NCBI RefSeq assembly: GCF_001425575.1
Contig: NZ_LMRD01000011.1
Location: 62,001 to 126,000, forward strand
DNA: 64,000 nt
Direction: 5' to 3'
Origin: Aurantimonas sp. Leaf443
Lineage (GTDB): Bacteria > Pseudomonadota > Alphaproteobacteria > Rhizobiales > Rhizobiaceae
Shown here piece by piece: positions 46,003-55,296 of the stretch; positions within the stretch are counted from its first letter, which is position 1; every line of letters begins with the position of its first letter. Below the pieces are notes generated by a model. That model was not told the origin of the DNA, made no database searches, and saw only the letters and a list, made by a program, of their open reading frames with translations. Position numbers and translations under genes: made by a program.

Positions 46003-47082
46003 ATGGCGACCATCCTCACCCTTTCCAACGTCTCCAAGTCCTTCGGCGGCAAGCCGGCGCTGGCGGGCATCGACCTCGCCATTCCCGCCGACGCCTATGT
46101 CTCGCTTCTGGGCGCGAGCGGGTCGGGCAAGACGACGCTGCTGCGGCTCATCGCCGGCTTCGAGGAGACCGAGACGGGCACGATCGCCTTCGAGGGACGG
46201 CGGCTGGACGGGCGCCCCGCCCACGAACGCGGCATCGGCTTCGTGTTCCAGAACTTCGCCCTGTTTCCCCATCTCAACGTGCGCGACAACGTCGCCTTCG
46301 GCCTTGCCCATCGCACGGTCGATCCCGTGCGCGACGAGCGGCAGCGCGCCGCCCGCGTCGCGGAGGCGATCGAGATGGTCGGCCTCAAGGGCCTCGAGCA
46401 GCGCTCCGTCACGCAGATCTCCGGCGGCCAGCGCCAGCGCGTCGCGCTCGCCCGCACGCTGGTGACGCGGCCGAAACTCGTCCTGCTCGACGAGCCGCTC
46501 GGCGCGCTCGACGCCCATCTGCGCGCCCGCATGCGCGACGAGCTGCGCCAGATCCGCCGCGATCTCGGCGTGACCTTCCTGCACGTGACCGGCTCGGAGA
46601 CCGAGGCGCTCGCCATGGGCGACCGGCTCGTCGTTCTCGACAAGGGCACGGTCGGCCAGTTCGCCGCGCCCGACGCCGTCTATGCCGAGCCCGCCTCGCC
46701 CGGCGTCGCGCGCTATCTGAACGCCTTCAACCTCCTGCCCGGCACGCTCGAGGCCGGCGCCTTCCGCACCACGGCGGGCCTCCTCTCCATGGACGCGGCG
46801 ACGCTGCGGCGCGGCCACGACGCGCCGGTCTACGCGGTGCGCCATGACGCGATCGACGTGCGACGGCCGGAAGCGGACGCCATGGCGGACGAGGCGAGCC
46901 TGCCGGCCCGCTTCCTCGCCAGCGAATATGGCGGAGCGTCCGTCCTCTCCTTCTTCGCCCTCGACGACGGCCGGATCGTGGAGGTGGAGGAACACTTGAG
47001 CCGCGGCGAGCCGCGCAGCCTTCAAGCCGACGCCCGCTACACGCTGGCCTGGAAACGCGCCGACGCGCTGGTCTTCGCGTGA
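46003..47082 (+). CDS. Polyamine-type ABC transporter ATP-binding protein (PotA-like, first copy)
   Basis: 359-residue ATPase of the spermidine/putrescine/opine class. Walker A is GASGSGKTT at about residues 37-45, signature ISGGQRQRVALARTL, Walker [13 protein letters not shown]. The switch reads HVTGSETEALAM, with Gly-Ser where His-Asp is usual, so the catalytic histidine is missing and ATP hydrolysis may be weak. A second ATPase with the normal histidine lies at 51803. The C-terminal TOBE domain is present. It is the first gene of the unit that continues into the two permeases. Confidence 0.88.
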   Translation: MATILTLSNVSKSFGGKPALAGIDLAIPADAYVSLLGASGSGKTTLLRLIAGFEETETGTIAFEGRRLDGRPAHERGIGFVFQNFALFPHLNVRDNVAFGLAHRTVDPVRDERQRAARVAEAIEMVGLKGLEQRSVTQISGGQRQRVALARTLVTRPKLVLLDEPLGALDAHLRARMRDELRQIRRDLGVTFLHVTGSETEALAMGDRLVVLDKGTVGQFAAPDAVYAEPASPGVARYLNAFNLLPGTLEAGAFRTTAGLLSMDAATLRRGHDAPVYAVRHDAIDVRRPEADAMADEASLPARFLASEYGGASVLSFFALDDGRIVEVEEHLSRGEPRSLQADARYTLAWKRADALVFA

Positions 47083-47093
47083 GGAAGCCCGAG

Positions 47094-48020
47094 ATGACGA
47101 CAGACACGCTCGCCCCCGCCCGCGGCGCCCACCCCGCCGAGGCCGGGCTCTCGCCCGCCGCCCTGCGCGAGGCCAAGCGCCGCCGCACCTCCTGGCTCCT
47201 GCTGGCGCCCGGCGTGGCCTGGATGCTGCTCTTCCTCGTCCTGCCGATGATCATGGTCGTCTACGTCTCCTTCTGGACGCAGACGACCTTCGCGGTGGAG
47301 CCCAAGCTCACCATCGCGAGCTGGGTGCGCTTCCTCACCAATGCCACCTATCTCGACGCGCTCTGGACGACGGTGCGCATCTGGCTGATCGTCCTCGTCT
47401 CGACGCTCGTCGTCGGCTACCCGGTCTCGCTCTTCATCGGGCTGATGCTGAAGTCGAAGACGCTGCAGACGGTGCTTCTCGTCCTCTGCGTCATCCCCTT
47501 CTGGACCTCGTTCCTCATCCGCGTGCTCGCCTGGCGGCCGATGCTCGGCACGCAAGGGGCGATCAACCTCATCCTGATGAATCTCGGCATCATCGACGAG
47601 CCGCTCGACGTGCTGCTCTTCTCCGAACTCTCGGTGATCATCGGCATGACGCAGATCTACTGCGTCTTCATGGTCGGCCCGATCACCTTCATGCTCGGCC
47701 GCATCGATCCGAACGTCATCGAGGCGGCGCGCGACCTCGGCGCCGGCTTCGGGCGCATCTTCCGCACCATCATCCTGCCGCTGTCGCTGCCGGGCGTGGT
47801 CGTCGGGGCAATCTTCGTCTCGGTCATGGTGCTGGGCGAGTTCGCCACCGCCGCCGCCCTCTCGGGCCGCAAGACCAACATGCTCGGCAACATCATCGTG
47901 AGCCAGGTCGGCTCCCTCAAATGGGCCTTCGCCGCCGTCGCCGGCTGCATCCTCACGCTCCTGATGGGCGCGGTGATCGCGGGGCTCCTGCGCGTCGTCA
48001 ACCTTCGCAACGAGCTTTGA
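47094..48020 (+). CDS. Polyamine-type ABC transporter permease (PotB-like)
   Basis: 308-residue inner-membrane permease. The ATG at 47094 is preferred because GAGGAA lies seven bases upstream; a GTG at 47079 overlaps the ATPase stop. A polar N-terminal tail leads into the first helix SWLLLAPGVAWMLLFLVLPM. The ATPase-contact loop is IEAARDLGAGFGRIFRTIILPLSLPG. FLIRVLAWRPMLGTQGAINLIL is typical of PotB homologues. Confidence 0.92.
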   Translation: MTTDTLAPARGAHPAEAGLSPAALREAKRRRTSWLLLAPGVAWMLLFLVLPMIMVVYVSFWTQTTFAVEPKLTIASWVRFLTNATYLDALWTTVRIWLIVLVSTLVVGYPVSLFIGLMLKSKTLQTVLLVLCVIPFWTSFLIRVLAWRPMLGTQGAINLILMNLGIIDEPLDVLLFSELSVIIGMTQIYCVFMVGPITFMLGRIDPNVIEAARDLGAGFGRIFRTIILPLSLPGVVVGAIFVSVMVLGEFATAAALSGRKTNMLGNIIVSQVGSLKWAFAAVAGCILTLLMGAVIAGLLRVVNLRNEL

Positions 48021-48030
48021 GGAGGCGAGG

Positions 48031-48873
48031 ATGCACACCGGAATCCTGAAGCCCGCGCTGGCGCTCTACACCGCGCTCTTCCTCGTCTTCCTCTACGGGC
48101 CCTTCGTGGTCCTCGCCATCCTGTCCTTCCAGGCGGGGCCGGAAGGCGGGCCGCAATTCCCGATCGTGGAATGGTCGACCTACTGGTATCGCCAGCTCTT
48201 CGGCCTCGTGCCCGCCACGCGCATCGCGCCTCTGCCGATCGCGGACGGCCTCCTGCGCTCCCTGACTCTCGCCTTCATGACGATGGTCGTCTCCACTCTC
48301 CTCGGCGTCGCCTCGGCGCAGGCCTTCCGCCAGCGCTTCACGGGTTCGGGCCCGGTCTTCTACCTCATCGTCCTCGGCATGATGGTGCCCGGCATCCTCG
48401 TCGGCCTCGGCATGGCGCTGTTCTCGAACCTCATCGGCGTCGACCGCACCTGGTGGGGCACCGCCTTCGTCCTCCACGTCGTCTACACCTATCCCTTCGC
48501 CTTCCTCGTCATGCTCGCGATCTTCAACCGCTTCGACCGCTCGATCGAGGAGGCCGCCTGGTCGCTCGGCGTCTCGCCGGTGACGACCTTCCGGAAGGTG
48601 ACCTTTCCGGTGATCTTCCCCGGCGTCCTCTCCGCCATGCTCTTCGCCTTCACCCTCTCCTACGACGAGTTCGCCCGCACGCTCTTCACCTCCGGCTCGC
48701 AGCTCACCCTGCCGCTGGCGATCTACGGAACCTTCTCGGTCGAGATCCATCCCAACGTCTTCGCCTTCGGCGTGTTGACGACCCTGTTCTCCTTCGCGCT
48801 CCTCGCGGTCTACGCCATCCTCATGGTGCAGTCGGTCAAGCGGGCGAAGCGCGTGCCGGTGGAGGCCGCGTGA
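48031..48873 (+). CDS. Polyamine-type ABC transporter permease (PotC-like)
   Basis: 280-residue permease, second channel half. Six helices are evident from LALYTALFLVFLYGPFVVLA onward, with the coupling loop IEEAAWSLGVSPVTTFRKVTFP. It follows PotB by ten bases and its stop overlaps the start of the SDR gene (TGATG at 48871-48875), so the transporter and the dehydrogenases are one transcription unit. Confidence 0.92.
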   Translation: MHTGILKPALALYTALFLVFLYGPFVVLAILSFQAGPEGGPQFPIVEWSTYWYRQLFGLVPATRIAPLPIADGLLRSLTLAFMTMVVSTLLGVASAQAFRQRFTGSGPVFYLIVLGMMVPGILVGLGMALFSNLIGVDRTWWGTAFVLHVVYTYPFAFLVMLAIFNRFDRSIEEAAWSLGVSPVTTFRKVTFPVIFPGVLSAMLFAFTLSYDEFARTLFTSGSQLTLPLAIYGTFSVEIHPNVFAFGVLTTLFSFALLAVYAILMVQSVKRAKRVPVEAA

Positions 48874-49616
48874 TGGCCGCCTTCCAAGGAACCGCCCTCG
48901 TCACGGGCGCGGCCTCGGGCATCGGCCTTGCCGTCGCCGAGCGGCTCGCCGCGGACGGGGCGAGCGTCGTGCTGGTCGATCTCGACGCGGAAAAGGCCGC
49001 GCTCGCCGCCGAGCGCCTGCGCGATACCGGCTACAAGGCCGTCCACGCGCAGGCAGACGTCGCGCAGGAGGCGAGCGTCTCGGCCGCCGTCGCTCTCGCG
49101 GTGGAGACGTTCGGGCCCGTCGAGCTCCTCGTCAACAATGCCGGCCACGTGCATCAGGCCCGTTTCGAGGATCTGGCGGTCGCCGACTTCGACCGGATGT
49201 TCGCCGTCCATGTGCGCGGCACCTTCCTGACGACCCGCGCCGTGCTGCCTTCCATGCTGGAGCGGGGCGCCGGCATCGTCGTCAACATGGCCTCGCAGCT
49301 CGGCCAGATTGGCGGCGTCGAGCTCACGCACTATTCGGCCGCCAAGGCCGCGATCATCGGGCTCACCAAGGCGCTGGCGCGCGAGGTGTCGGACCGGGGC
49401 GTGCGCGTCAACGCCGTCGCGCCGGGGCCGATCAACACGCCGCTCGTGCGGGCGCTCTCGCCGGACTGGCAGGCCGCCAAGCGCGCCGAACTGCCGCTCG
49501 GCGCCTTCGGCGAGCCGGAGGACGTGGCGGGCACCGTCGCCTTCCTCGCCTCGTCCGACGCCCGGATCTTCGTCGGCCAGACGCTCGGGCCCAATTCCGG
49601 CGACGTGATGCTGTGA
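48873..49616 (+). CDS. SDR-family oxidoreductase (first of two)
   Basis: 247-residue classical short-chain dehydrogenase. The cofactor motif TGAASGIGLAVAE is at residues 9-21, NNAG follows near 89, and the catalytic triad is in NMASQLG (Ser) and HYSAAK (Tyr, Lys). An Asp after the second strand (VLVDLDAEK) favours NAD over NADP. The active site is complete. Its role is to oxidise or reduce a hydroxyl or keto group in the pathway of the transported compound; the substrate cannot be told. Confidence 0.9.
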   Translation: MAAFQGTALVTGAASGIGLAVAERLAADGASVVLVDLDAEKAALAAERLRDTGYKAVHAQADVAQEASVSAAVALAVETFGPVELLVNNAGHVHQARFEDLAVADFDRMFAVHVRGTFLTTRAVLPSMLERGAGIVVNMASQLGQIGGVELTHYSAAKAAIIGLTKALAREVSDRGVRVNAVAPGPINTPLVRALSPDWQAAKRAELPLGAFGEPEDVAGTVAFLASSDARIFVGQTLGPNSGDVML

Positions 49617-49633
49617 CACAGAAGGACCCGATC

Positions 49634-50401
49634 ATGACGACCGACAAGCCCCGCATCGTCCTCGTCACCGGCGCCGGCATCGGCATCGGCCGCGCCACCG
49701 CCGAGGCCTTCGCGGCGGAAGGCGACCATGTCGTCGTCACCGACGTGCTGCGGGCCGAGGGACAGGAGACCGTGAAGGCCATTTCCGCCGCCGGCGGCTC
49801 GGCCGAGTTCCTTCCCCTCGACGTCACCTCCACGGCGGAGGCCGACGCGCTGGTGGCCGATGTCGAGGCCCGGCACGGGCGGCTCGACGTCATCGTCGCC
49901 AATGCCGGCATCGCCCACAAGGTGCCGCTCGTGGAGATGAGCGACGAGCGCTGGGACCACACGTTCGACGTCGATCTCAAGGGCATGCTGCGCGTCGTGC
50001 GCCCGGCGCTCGCGGGCATGCGCGCCCGCCGCTCGGGGGCGATCGTCTGCCTCTCCTCGATCATGGGCGTCGCCTATGGCTGGGACGAGCACGTGCACTA
50101 TTCCGCCGCCAAGGCCGGCGTCGTCGGGCTGGTGCGCGGCCTTGCCGTGGAGCTCGCCCGCGACGGCATCCGCGTGAACGGCGTGGCGCCCGGCTACATC
50201 CGCACCGCGCAGCTTCTCTCGGAGAAGAACTCGCTCGGGCCGGCGGGCGCCGAGAAGGCGGCCGAGTTCATCCCGATGGGGCGCCTCGGCGAGCCCGCCG
50301 ACATCGCCGACGTCATCGCCTTCCTCGCCTCGGATGCGGCCCGCTACCTCACGGGCCAGACCATCGCCGTCGACGGCGGCCTTCTCGTCGGCCGCTACTG
50401 A
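49634..50401 (+). CDS. SDR-family oxidoreductase (second of two)
   Basis: 255-residue classical SDR, start at 49634 with AAGGA seven bases upstream. The cofactor motif TGAGIGIGRATAE is at residues 12-24, the sequence ANAG replaces NNAG, and the triad is in CLSSIMG and HYSAAK. VVTDVLRAE suggests NAD use. It lies 17 bases after the first SDR and before the binding-protein gene. Two adjacent but different SDRs suggest two successive steps, or two stereochemistries, in one route. Confidence 0.9.
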   Translation: MTTDKPRIVLVTGAGIGIGRATAEAFAAEGDHVVVTDVLRAEGQETVKAISAAGGSAEFLPLDVTSTAEADALVADVEARHGRLDVIVANAGIAHKVPLVEMSDERWDHTFDVDLKGMLRVVRPALAGMRARRSGAIVCLSSIMGVAYGWDEHVHYSAAKAGVVGLVRGLAVELARDGIRVNGVAPGYIRTAQLLSEKNSLGPAGAEKAAEFIPMGRLGEPADIADVIAFLASDAARYLTGQTIAVDGGLLVGRY

Positions 50402-50468
50402 TCCCTTCGATCCCGCGCCGGTTTCCGGCGGGCAGCAGTGCAACCCTCTCTCAACGGAGCTCGCGACA

Positions 50469-51701
50469 ATGATCCGCAAAGACCTCGACAGGCGCACCCT
50501 GCTGAAGGGCACCGCCGGCGCCATGGCCCTGGCGCTGGGCGGCGGCACGCCGTTCCTCTCCTCCACCCGCGCCTTCGCGCAGGCGGCCGACCTCTCCAAG
50601 CAGAGTCTTCGCACCACGGGTCTCTCGACCACGGTGCAGGAACGCATCCTCGCCGACTTCAAGACGGCGTCGGGCGTCGGCTCCACCTCGGGCACGGCCG
50701 CGACCTTCCCGGACGCGCAGACCAAGATCCTCTCCGGCTCCTCGGACTACGACTGCTGGGAGGTGATCGGCGAACGCCTGCCGGCCATCACCATGACCGA
50801 CCACGCCGCCCCGATCGCCGTCTCCGACGTGCCGAACTGGGCCGCCATCCGCGACACCTTCACCAAGCCCGACCCGAAATGGGACCGCTCGGCGCAGATC
50901 GTCGGCCAGATCTGGACCGACGAGAGCCAGACCAGCCTCTGGATGGTGCCGGCCGTCTACAACTACGATTCCATCGGCTACAATCCGGACGTCGTCTCCG
51001 ACGAGGAGGCCAACAGCTGGACGGCCCTGTTCGACCCGAAGTGGAAGGGCAAGTCCGGCCTCAACACCGACCCGCTCATCGCCATCGGCCAGGCCGTCCT
51101 CGCCATGAACTCGCTCGGTCTCCTGGAGGCCAAGAACCCCGGCAACCCGACCGCCGAGGAGATCGAGGAGGCCGGAAACTTCCTGATCTCCAAGAAGAAG
51201 GAAGGCCAGTTCCGCGCGCTCTGGGGCGATTTCGGCGAGCTGGTGAACCTCCTTGCCTCCGGCGAGATGGTGGTCTGCGACGCCTGGCAGCCGGCCGTGA
51301 TGGCGGTGAAGGCGCAGGGCAAGGCCTGCCGCTACGCCGTGCCGAAGGAAGGCTACCGCGCCTGGGCCATCGGACCTGCGATGATCAAGGGCACGCCGAA
51401 CGCGGCGGCGGTGGCCGCCTATGCCAATTACTGGCTGTCGGGCGAGCCGGGCATCACCGTCTCGGAACAGGGCTACTACTCGCCCTCGACCAATATCGAG
51501 AAGGCGATGGACCCGAAGAAATATGCCTTCTGGTACGAGGGCAAGCCCTGGGACATGGCGGAAGAGCGCGGCATCAAGCCGGGCGACCTGCGCGACGGCG
51601 GCTCGCTGGCCACCCGCGCCTCGAACGTCGCCTACTGGCACCAGTGGCCGGAAGAATACGACGCGCTCGTGCAGAAGTGGGACGAGTTCCTGAACGCCTG
51701 A
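50469..51701 (+). CDS. Polyamine-type ABC transporter substrate-binding protein (PotD-like)
   Basis: 410-residue periplasmic protein. The start at 50469 gives a twin-arginine-type signal ([11 protein letters not shown], hydrophobic helix, cleavage near AFAQA at residue 38). The mature part shows binding-protein features such as [26 protein letters not shown] and the ligand-side [11 protein letters not shown]. It is homologous over its C-terminal 90 residues to the signal-less protein at 55297 (shared LSGxPG, QGYY, DLRDGGS/SLRSGGS). A perfect 13-base hairpin follows. Confidence 0.9.
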   Translation: MIRKDLDRRTLLKGTAGAMALALGGGTPFLSSTRAFAQAADLSKQSLRTTGLSTTVQERILADFKTASGVGSTSGTAATFPDAQTKILSGSSDYDCWEVIGERLPAITMTDHAAPIAVSDVPNWAAIRDTFTKPDPKWDRSAQIVGQIWTDESQTSLWMVPAVYNYDSIGYNPDVVSDEEANSWTALFDPKWKGKSGLNTDPLIAIGQAVLAMNSLGLLEAKNPGNPTAEEIEEAGNFLISKKKEGQFRALWGDFGELVNLLASGEMVVCDAWQPAVMAVKAQGKACRYAVPKEGYRAWAIGPAMIKGTPNAAAVAAYANYWLSGEPGITVSEQGYYSPSTNIEKAMDPKKYAFWYEGKPWDMAEERGIKPGDLRDGGSLATRASNVAYWHQWPEEYDALVQKWDEFLNA

Positions 51702-51714
51702 GCGCTTCGCTCGG

Positions 51715-51747
51715 CCCGACGGGACGGCCACGCGCCGTCCCGTCGGG
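51715..51747 (+). terminator. Perfect 13-bp hairpin after the binding-protein gene
   Basis: CCCGACGGGACGG (51715-51727) and CCGTCCCGTCGGG (51735-51747) pair without mismatch over a seven-base loop; TTCCTTCC follows. The next gene starts 55 bases later on the same strand, so partial termination or message protection is likely. Confidence 0.7.
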
Positions 51748-51802
51748 TTCCTTCCCTCTCCCTCGTCGGCCCGGCGCCGGCTCCCGCGCGGATGGCAGCC
51801 CC

Positions 51803-52888
51803 ATGCACGATCTCGAACTCATCCAGGTGGGCAAGGTCTACGACGACGGCACGACGGCCGTCTCGAACTTCGACCTCGCGGTCGAGAAGGGCGAGTTCGT
51901 GGCCTTTCTCGGCCCGTCCGGCTGCGGCAAGACGACGACGCTGCGCATGATCGCCGGCTTCGAGACGATCACTTCCGGCGACATCCTCATCAAGGGCCGC
52001 AACGTCAGCAATCTCTCGGCCGAGCGCCGGCCGACCTCGATGATCTTCCAGAACTACGCGCTCTTCCCGCATATGGACGTGTGGAAGAACGTCGAATACG
52101 GCCTGAGCGTGAAGGGCGTCGGCGCACCCGAGCGCAAGCGGCGCGTGGGACAGATCCTCGAGAAGCTCGGCCTCACCGACATCGCCCATCACCGCGCCGA
52201 CCGGCTCTCGGGAGGGCAGCGCCAGCGCATCGCGCTCGCGCGCGGCCTCGTCGTGGAGCCGGACATCCTCCTTCTCGACGAGCCGCTCGGCGCGCTCGAC
52301 GCGAACCTGCGCCGCATCATCCAGAACGAGCTGAAGCTTCTGCAGAAGGAGCTCGGCATCACCTTCGTCTTCGTCACCCATGCCCAGTCCGAGGCGCTCG
52401 GCCTGTCGGACCGCGTCGTTGTGATGAGCAACGGGCGCGTCGAGCAGATCTCGGACCCGCGCGACCTCTACACGCGGCCGCAGACGCCCTTCGTCGCCGG
52501 CTTCATCGGGGCCAACACGATCTTCGAGGGCACGATCGCGCCCTGCGACAGGGCGGGTGCCGCCCGCATCGACACGCCGTTCGGCCCGATGGAGGGCGTC
52601 GGGCCGCGCGCCATCGCGCCCGGCGGCAAGGCGATCATCGCCATCCCGTCCGACGCGCTCGACGTCCATCCCGCCGGCTTCCCGGCCACGGGGCGCAACC
52701 GCGTCGAGGGTACGGTTCTGACGCGCGAGATCGTCGGCCATATCGGCACGCTGCGCGTCGCCCTGCCCGGTCGCCGGCCGGTGCAGGTCGAGTCCCATGT
52801 CGAGCGTTTCCGCGACCTCGAGGCCCGCGAGGGCGACACCGTCGTCCTCACCTGGGACCCCGCCCGCTCCACCGTCATCGCGGCCTGA
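51803..52888 (+). CDS. Polyamine-type ABC transporter ATP-binding protein (PotA-like, second copy)
   Basis: 361-residue ATPase with every motif intact: Walker [20 protein letters not shown], signature [15 protein letters not shown], Walker [13 protein letters not shown], and switch [12 protein letters not shown] with the histidine. The C-terminal TOBE domain ends near PARSTVIAA. The permease pair at 47094-48873 has no other partner nearby except the degenerate ATPase at 46003, so the two may form a heterodimer as in GlpS/GlpT. Confidence 0.93.
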   Translation: MHDLELIQVGKVYDDGTTAVSNFDLAVEKGEFVAFLGPSGCGKTTTLRMIAGFETITSGDILIKGRNVSNLSAERRPTSMIFQNYALFPHMDVWKNVEYGLSVKGVGAPERKRRVGQILEKLGLTDIAHHRADRLSGGQRQRIALARGLVVEPDILLLDEPLGALDANLRRIIQNELKLLQKELGITFVFVTHAQSEALGLSDRVVVMSNGRVEQISDPRDLYTRPQTPFVAGFIGANTIFEGTIAPCDRAGAARIDTPFGPMEGVGPRAIAPGGKAIIAIPSDALDVHPAGFPATGRNRVEGTVLTREIVGHIGTLRVALPGRRPVQVESHVERFRDLEAREGDTVVLTWDPARSTVIAA

Positions 52889-52929
52889 AAGGCCACGCAA
52901 AACCAGAAGACATGAAAGGGAGACATTCC

Positions 52930-53811
52930 ATGGCCAAGGAAATCCTCTGCGGATTCGGCATCGACGTCGACGCCGTCGCCGGCTGGCTCGGGTCCTATGG
53001 CGGCGAGGATTCGCCGGACGACATCTCGCGCGGCCTCTTCGCCGGCGAGGTCGGCAGCCCCCGCCTCCTCAAGCTCTTCAAGCGCCTGGACATCCAGACG
53101 ACCTGGTTCATCCCCGGCCACTCGATCGAGACCTTCCCCGACCAGATGAAGGCGGTCGCCGACGCCGGCCACGAGATCGGCATCCACGGCTACACCCACG
53201 AGAATCCGATCGCGATGACGCGCGAGCAGGAGACCGAGGTGCTCGACAAGTGCATCGACCTCGTCGAGACGCTCTCGGGCAAGCGCCCGACCGGCTACGT
53301 CGCGCCGTGGTGGGAATTCTCCAACGTCACCAACGAGCTGCTGCTGGAGCGCGGCATCAAGTACGACCACTCGCTGATGCATGACGACTTCACGCCCTAC
53401 TACGTGCGCGTCGGCGACAAGTGGACGAAGATCGACTACGCCGGCAAGCCCAAGGACTGGATGGTGCCGCTGACGCGCGGCCACGAGACCGATCTCATCG
53501 AGATCCCCGCCAACTGGTATCTCGACGACCTGCCGCCGATGATGTTCATCAAGAAGGCGCCCAACAGCCACGGCTTCGTGAACCCGCGCGACATTGAGCA
53601 GATGTGGCGCGACCAGTTCGACTGGGTCTATCGCGAGATGGACTATGCCGTCTTCCCCATCACCATCCATCCCGACGTGTCCGGGCGCCCGCAGGTGCTG
53701 CTCATGCTCGAGCGCCTGTTCGAGTACATGAAGGGCCACGAGGGCGTGCGCTTCGTGACGATGAACGAGATGGCGGACGACTTCGCCCGCCGCTCGCCGC
53801 GCAGGGCGTAG
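52930..53811 (+). CDS. Polysaccharide-deacetylase-fold amidohydrolase, probable cyclic imide hydrolase
   Basis: 293-residue cytoplasmic enzyme of the PuuE/allantoinase-like branch of carbohydrate esterase family 4. FGIDVDA near residue 10, [14 protein letters not shown] and [11 protein letters not shown] (HxxxH metal site in GYTHEN with upstream Asp) give the metal centre; [17 protein letters not shown] and [11 protein letters not shown] follow. There is no signal, and substrates of this branch are cyclic ureides or imides, not sugars. Size and motif layout recall bacterial imidases. AAGGGAG lies upstream of the start at 52930. A hydrolysed cyclic imide would give a half-amide, which the asparaginase homologue could process. 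Confidence 0.65.
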   Translation: MAKEILCGFGIDVDAVAGWLGSYGGEDSPDDISRGLFAGEVGSPRLLKLFKRLDIQTTWFIPGHSIETFPDQMKAVADAGHEIGIHGYTHENPIAMTREQETEVLDKCIDLVETLSGKRPTGYVAPWWEFSNVTNELLLERGIKYDHSLMHDDFTPYYVRVGDKWTKIDYAGKPKDWMVPLTRGHETDLIEIPANWYLDDLPPMMFIKKAPNSHGFVNPRDIEQMWRDQFDWVYREMDYAVFPITIHPDVSGRPQVLLMLERLFEYMKGHEGVRFVTMNEMADDFARRSPRRA

Positions 53812-53820
53812 GCGTCCATC

Positions 53821-53849
53821 GCCCGGGCGCCCTCGCGGGGGGCCCGGGC
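53821..53849 (+). other. GC-rich hairpin after the hydrolase gene
   Basis: GCCCGGGC at 53821-53828 and again at 53842-53849 pair, extended by CCC/GGG with one mismatch around a short loop. No T-tract follows; the next gene starts at 53872. Confidence 0.5.
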
Positions 53850-53871
53850 TTCGGCTCAACGGAGGCTTGCC

Positions 53872-54198
53872 ATGTGTTCCCTCTGCGGCGTTCTCGGCGT
53901 CGACGATCACTGGAGCGACGCGGTCGCGCGGCCGGGCGTCTACTCGCGCAACGAGGAGCCGCGCGAGCGGCGGGCCGAGCGCACGCGACGCATCCGGGCG
54001 GCCAACGACGTGCTGCGCGCCTACCGCCTCTCGCTCGGCGACTGGCACGGTCGTGCCTATCTCCTCTCCACCGCCACCGGCAAGACGGAGGTGGTGGAGA
54101 ACCTCGCCCATCTCTGGCCCACCGCCGAGGCGCTGTCGGGCCGGCTCTTCGACCCGCTCGATCCCGACCTCCTCGCCCGGCTGGAGGCCGCCTCGTGA
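53872..54198 (+). CDS. Small conserved-looking protein with N-terminal CxxC, upstream of a COG0523 GTPase
   Basis: 108-residue soluble protein beginning MCSLCGVLG, where Cys2 and Cys5 form a CxxC pair. A basic helix follows (RERRAERTRRIRAAN, about residues 31-45), then a folded-looking C-terminal half. I do not recognise the family. The start overlaps nothing upstream, but its stop overlaps the GTPase start (GTGA at 54195), so the two are translated together. A metal-handling partner or client of the GTPase is a fair guess from the CxxC and the coupling. The MCG-like start is not that of a glutamine amidotransferase. Confidence 0.65.
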   Translation: MCSLCGVLGVDDHWSDAVARPGVYSRNEEPRERRAERTRRIRAANDVLRAYRLSLGDWHGRAYLLSTATGKTEVVENLAHLWPTAEALSGRLFDPLDPDLLARLEAAS

Positions 54199-55265
54199 GC
54201 ACGGCGCCGACCTTCACCCCCGTCCATCTCCTCACCGGCTTCCTCGGCTCGGGCAAGACGACGCTCCTGCGCTCCATCCTGCAGGACGAGGCGTTGAAAG
54301 GCGCGGCCGTCCTCATCAACGAGTTCGGCGAGGTCGGGCTCGACCATCACCTCATCGAGCGCATCGACGAGACGACGGTGCTCCTCCAGTCCGGCTGCCT
54401 CTGCTGCACGATCCGCGGGGAGCTCGCCGAGGCGATGCGCGACCTCCTGTCGAAGCGCGAGCGCGGGCTGGTGCCGGCCTTCGACCGGCTCGTCATCGAA
54501 TCGACCGGTCTCGCCGATCCCTTCCCGATCCTCTCCACGATCCGCGCCGACCCGGTGGTGAGCCACCATTTCACCGTCGCCGGCACCTGGGCGACGATCG
54601 ACGCGGTGAACGCGCCGGAGGGGATCGACCGCCGCGGGGAGATGCGCAAGCAGATCGCGAGCGCCGACCGCATCCTCCTCACCAAGACCGACCTCGTGGA
54701 CCGCCAGACCGCCGAGGCCCTCGCCGCCCGGCTCGCCCTCCTGAACCCGACCGCCGCGATCCGCGACGTGCGGGGCGACGACTGGGACGTCGCCTGGCTC
54801 CTGGCGGACACGCCCGTCGAGGCCGCAGACCCGGCGCCGCACGAGGCGCATCGGCATCACCGTCATGGCGCCGAGGGACACGGCCACCACGCCCATCACG
54901 GGCACGACCCGAACCGGCACGGAGACTCCATCGTCGCCTTCTCGATCGTGCCCGAACGCGCCGTCGACTGGACGCGCTTCGGCATCTGGTTGTCGATGCT
55001 GCTCAACCGCCATGGCGGTTCGATCCTGCGCGTGAAGGGCATTCTCGATCTCGAAGGCGAGACGCGGCCTGTCGCCGTCCACGGCGTGCAGCATCTCGTC
55101 CATCCGCCCACCCACATGGCGGCCTGGCCGAGCGAGGACCGGCGCTCGCGCCTCGTCTTCATCGTCGACGGGCTGGACCCCGAGCGCATCCGCCGCTCCT
55201 TCGAGGGCTTCGTCCTCGGCCCTTCGGCGAAGGCGGCCGGGCGCGGAAACGTCGAGGCGGCTTGA
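54195..55265 (+). CDS. COG0523 (CobW-like) GTP-binding metallochaperone
   Basis: 356-residue G3E-family GTPase. Walker A GFLGSGKT is at residues 15-22, the metal-binding CLCC at 68-71, ESTGLADP is the Walker B region and TKTDL gives guanine specificity. A His-rich loop (about residues 218-240, many HH pairs) suggests zinc or nickel handling, and the C-terminal CobW domain follows. It starts at GTG 54195 inside the stop of the 108-residue protein. Such proteins insert metal into neighbouring enzymes; the zinc-type amidohydrolase at 52930 is the obvious client, by inference. Confidence 0.88.
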   Translation: MSTAPTFTPVHLLTGFLGSGKTTLLRSILQDEALKGAAVLINEFGEVGLDHHLIERIDETTVLLQSGCLCCTIRGELAEAMRDLLSKRERGLVPAFDRLVIESTGLADPFPILSTIRADPVVSHHFTVAGTWATIDAVNAPEGIDRRGEMRKQIASADRILLTKTDLVDRQTAEALAARLALLNPTAAIRDVRGDDWDVAWLLADTPVEAADPAPHEAHRHHRHGAEGHGHHAHHGHDPNRHGDSIVAFSIVPERAVDWTRFGIWLSMLLNRHGGSILRVKGILDLEGETRPVAVHGVQHLVHPPTHMAAWPSEDRRSRLVFIVDGLDPERIRRSFEGFVLGPSAKAAGRGNVEAA

Positions 55266-55296
55266 CCGCGAGGCTCCCGGCCCGCAAAGGCGCGGC

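Noticed and set aside
53872-54198. Glutamine amidotransferase start (MCG-like N terminus)
   Set aside because: The protein is 108 residues, the start reads MCSLCG not MCGI, and nothing after residue 10 resembles a class II glutamine amidotransferase.
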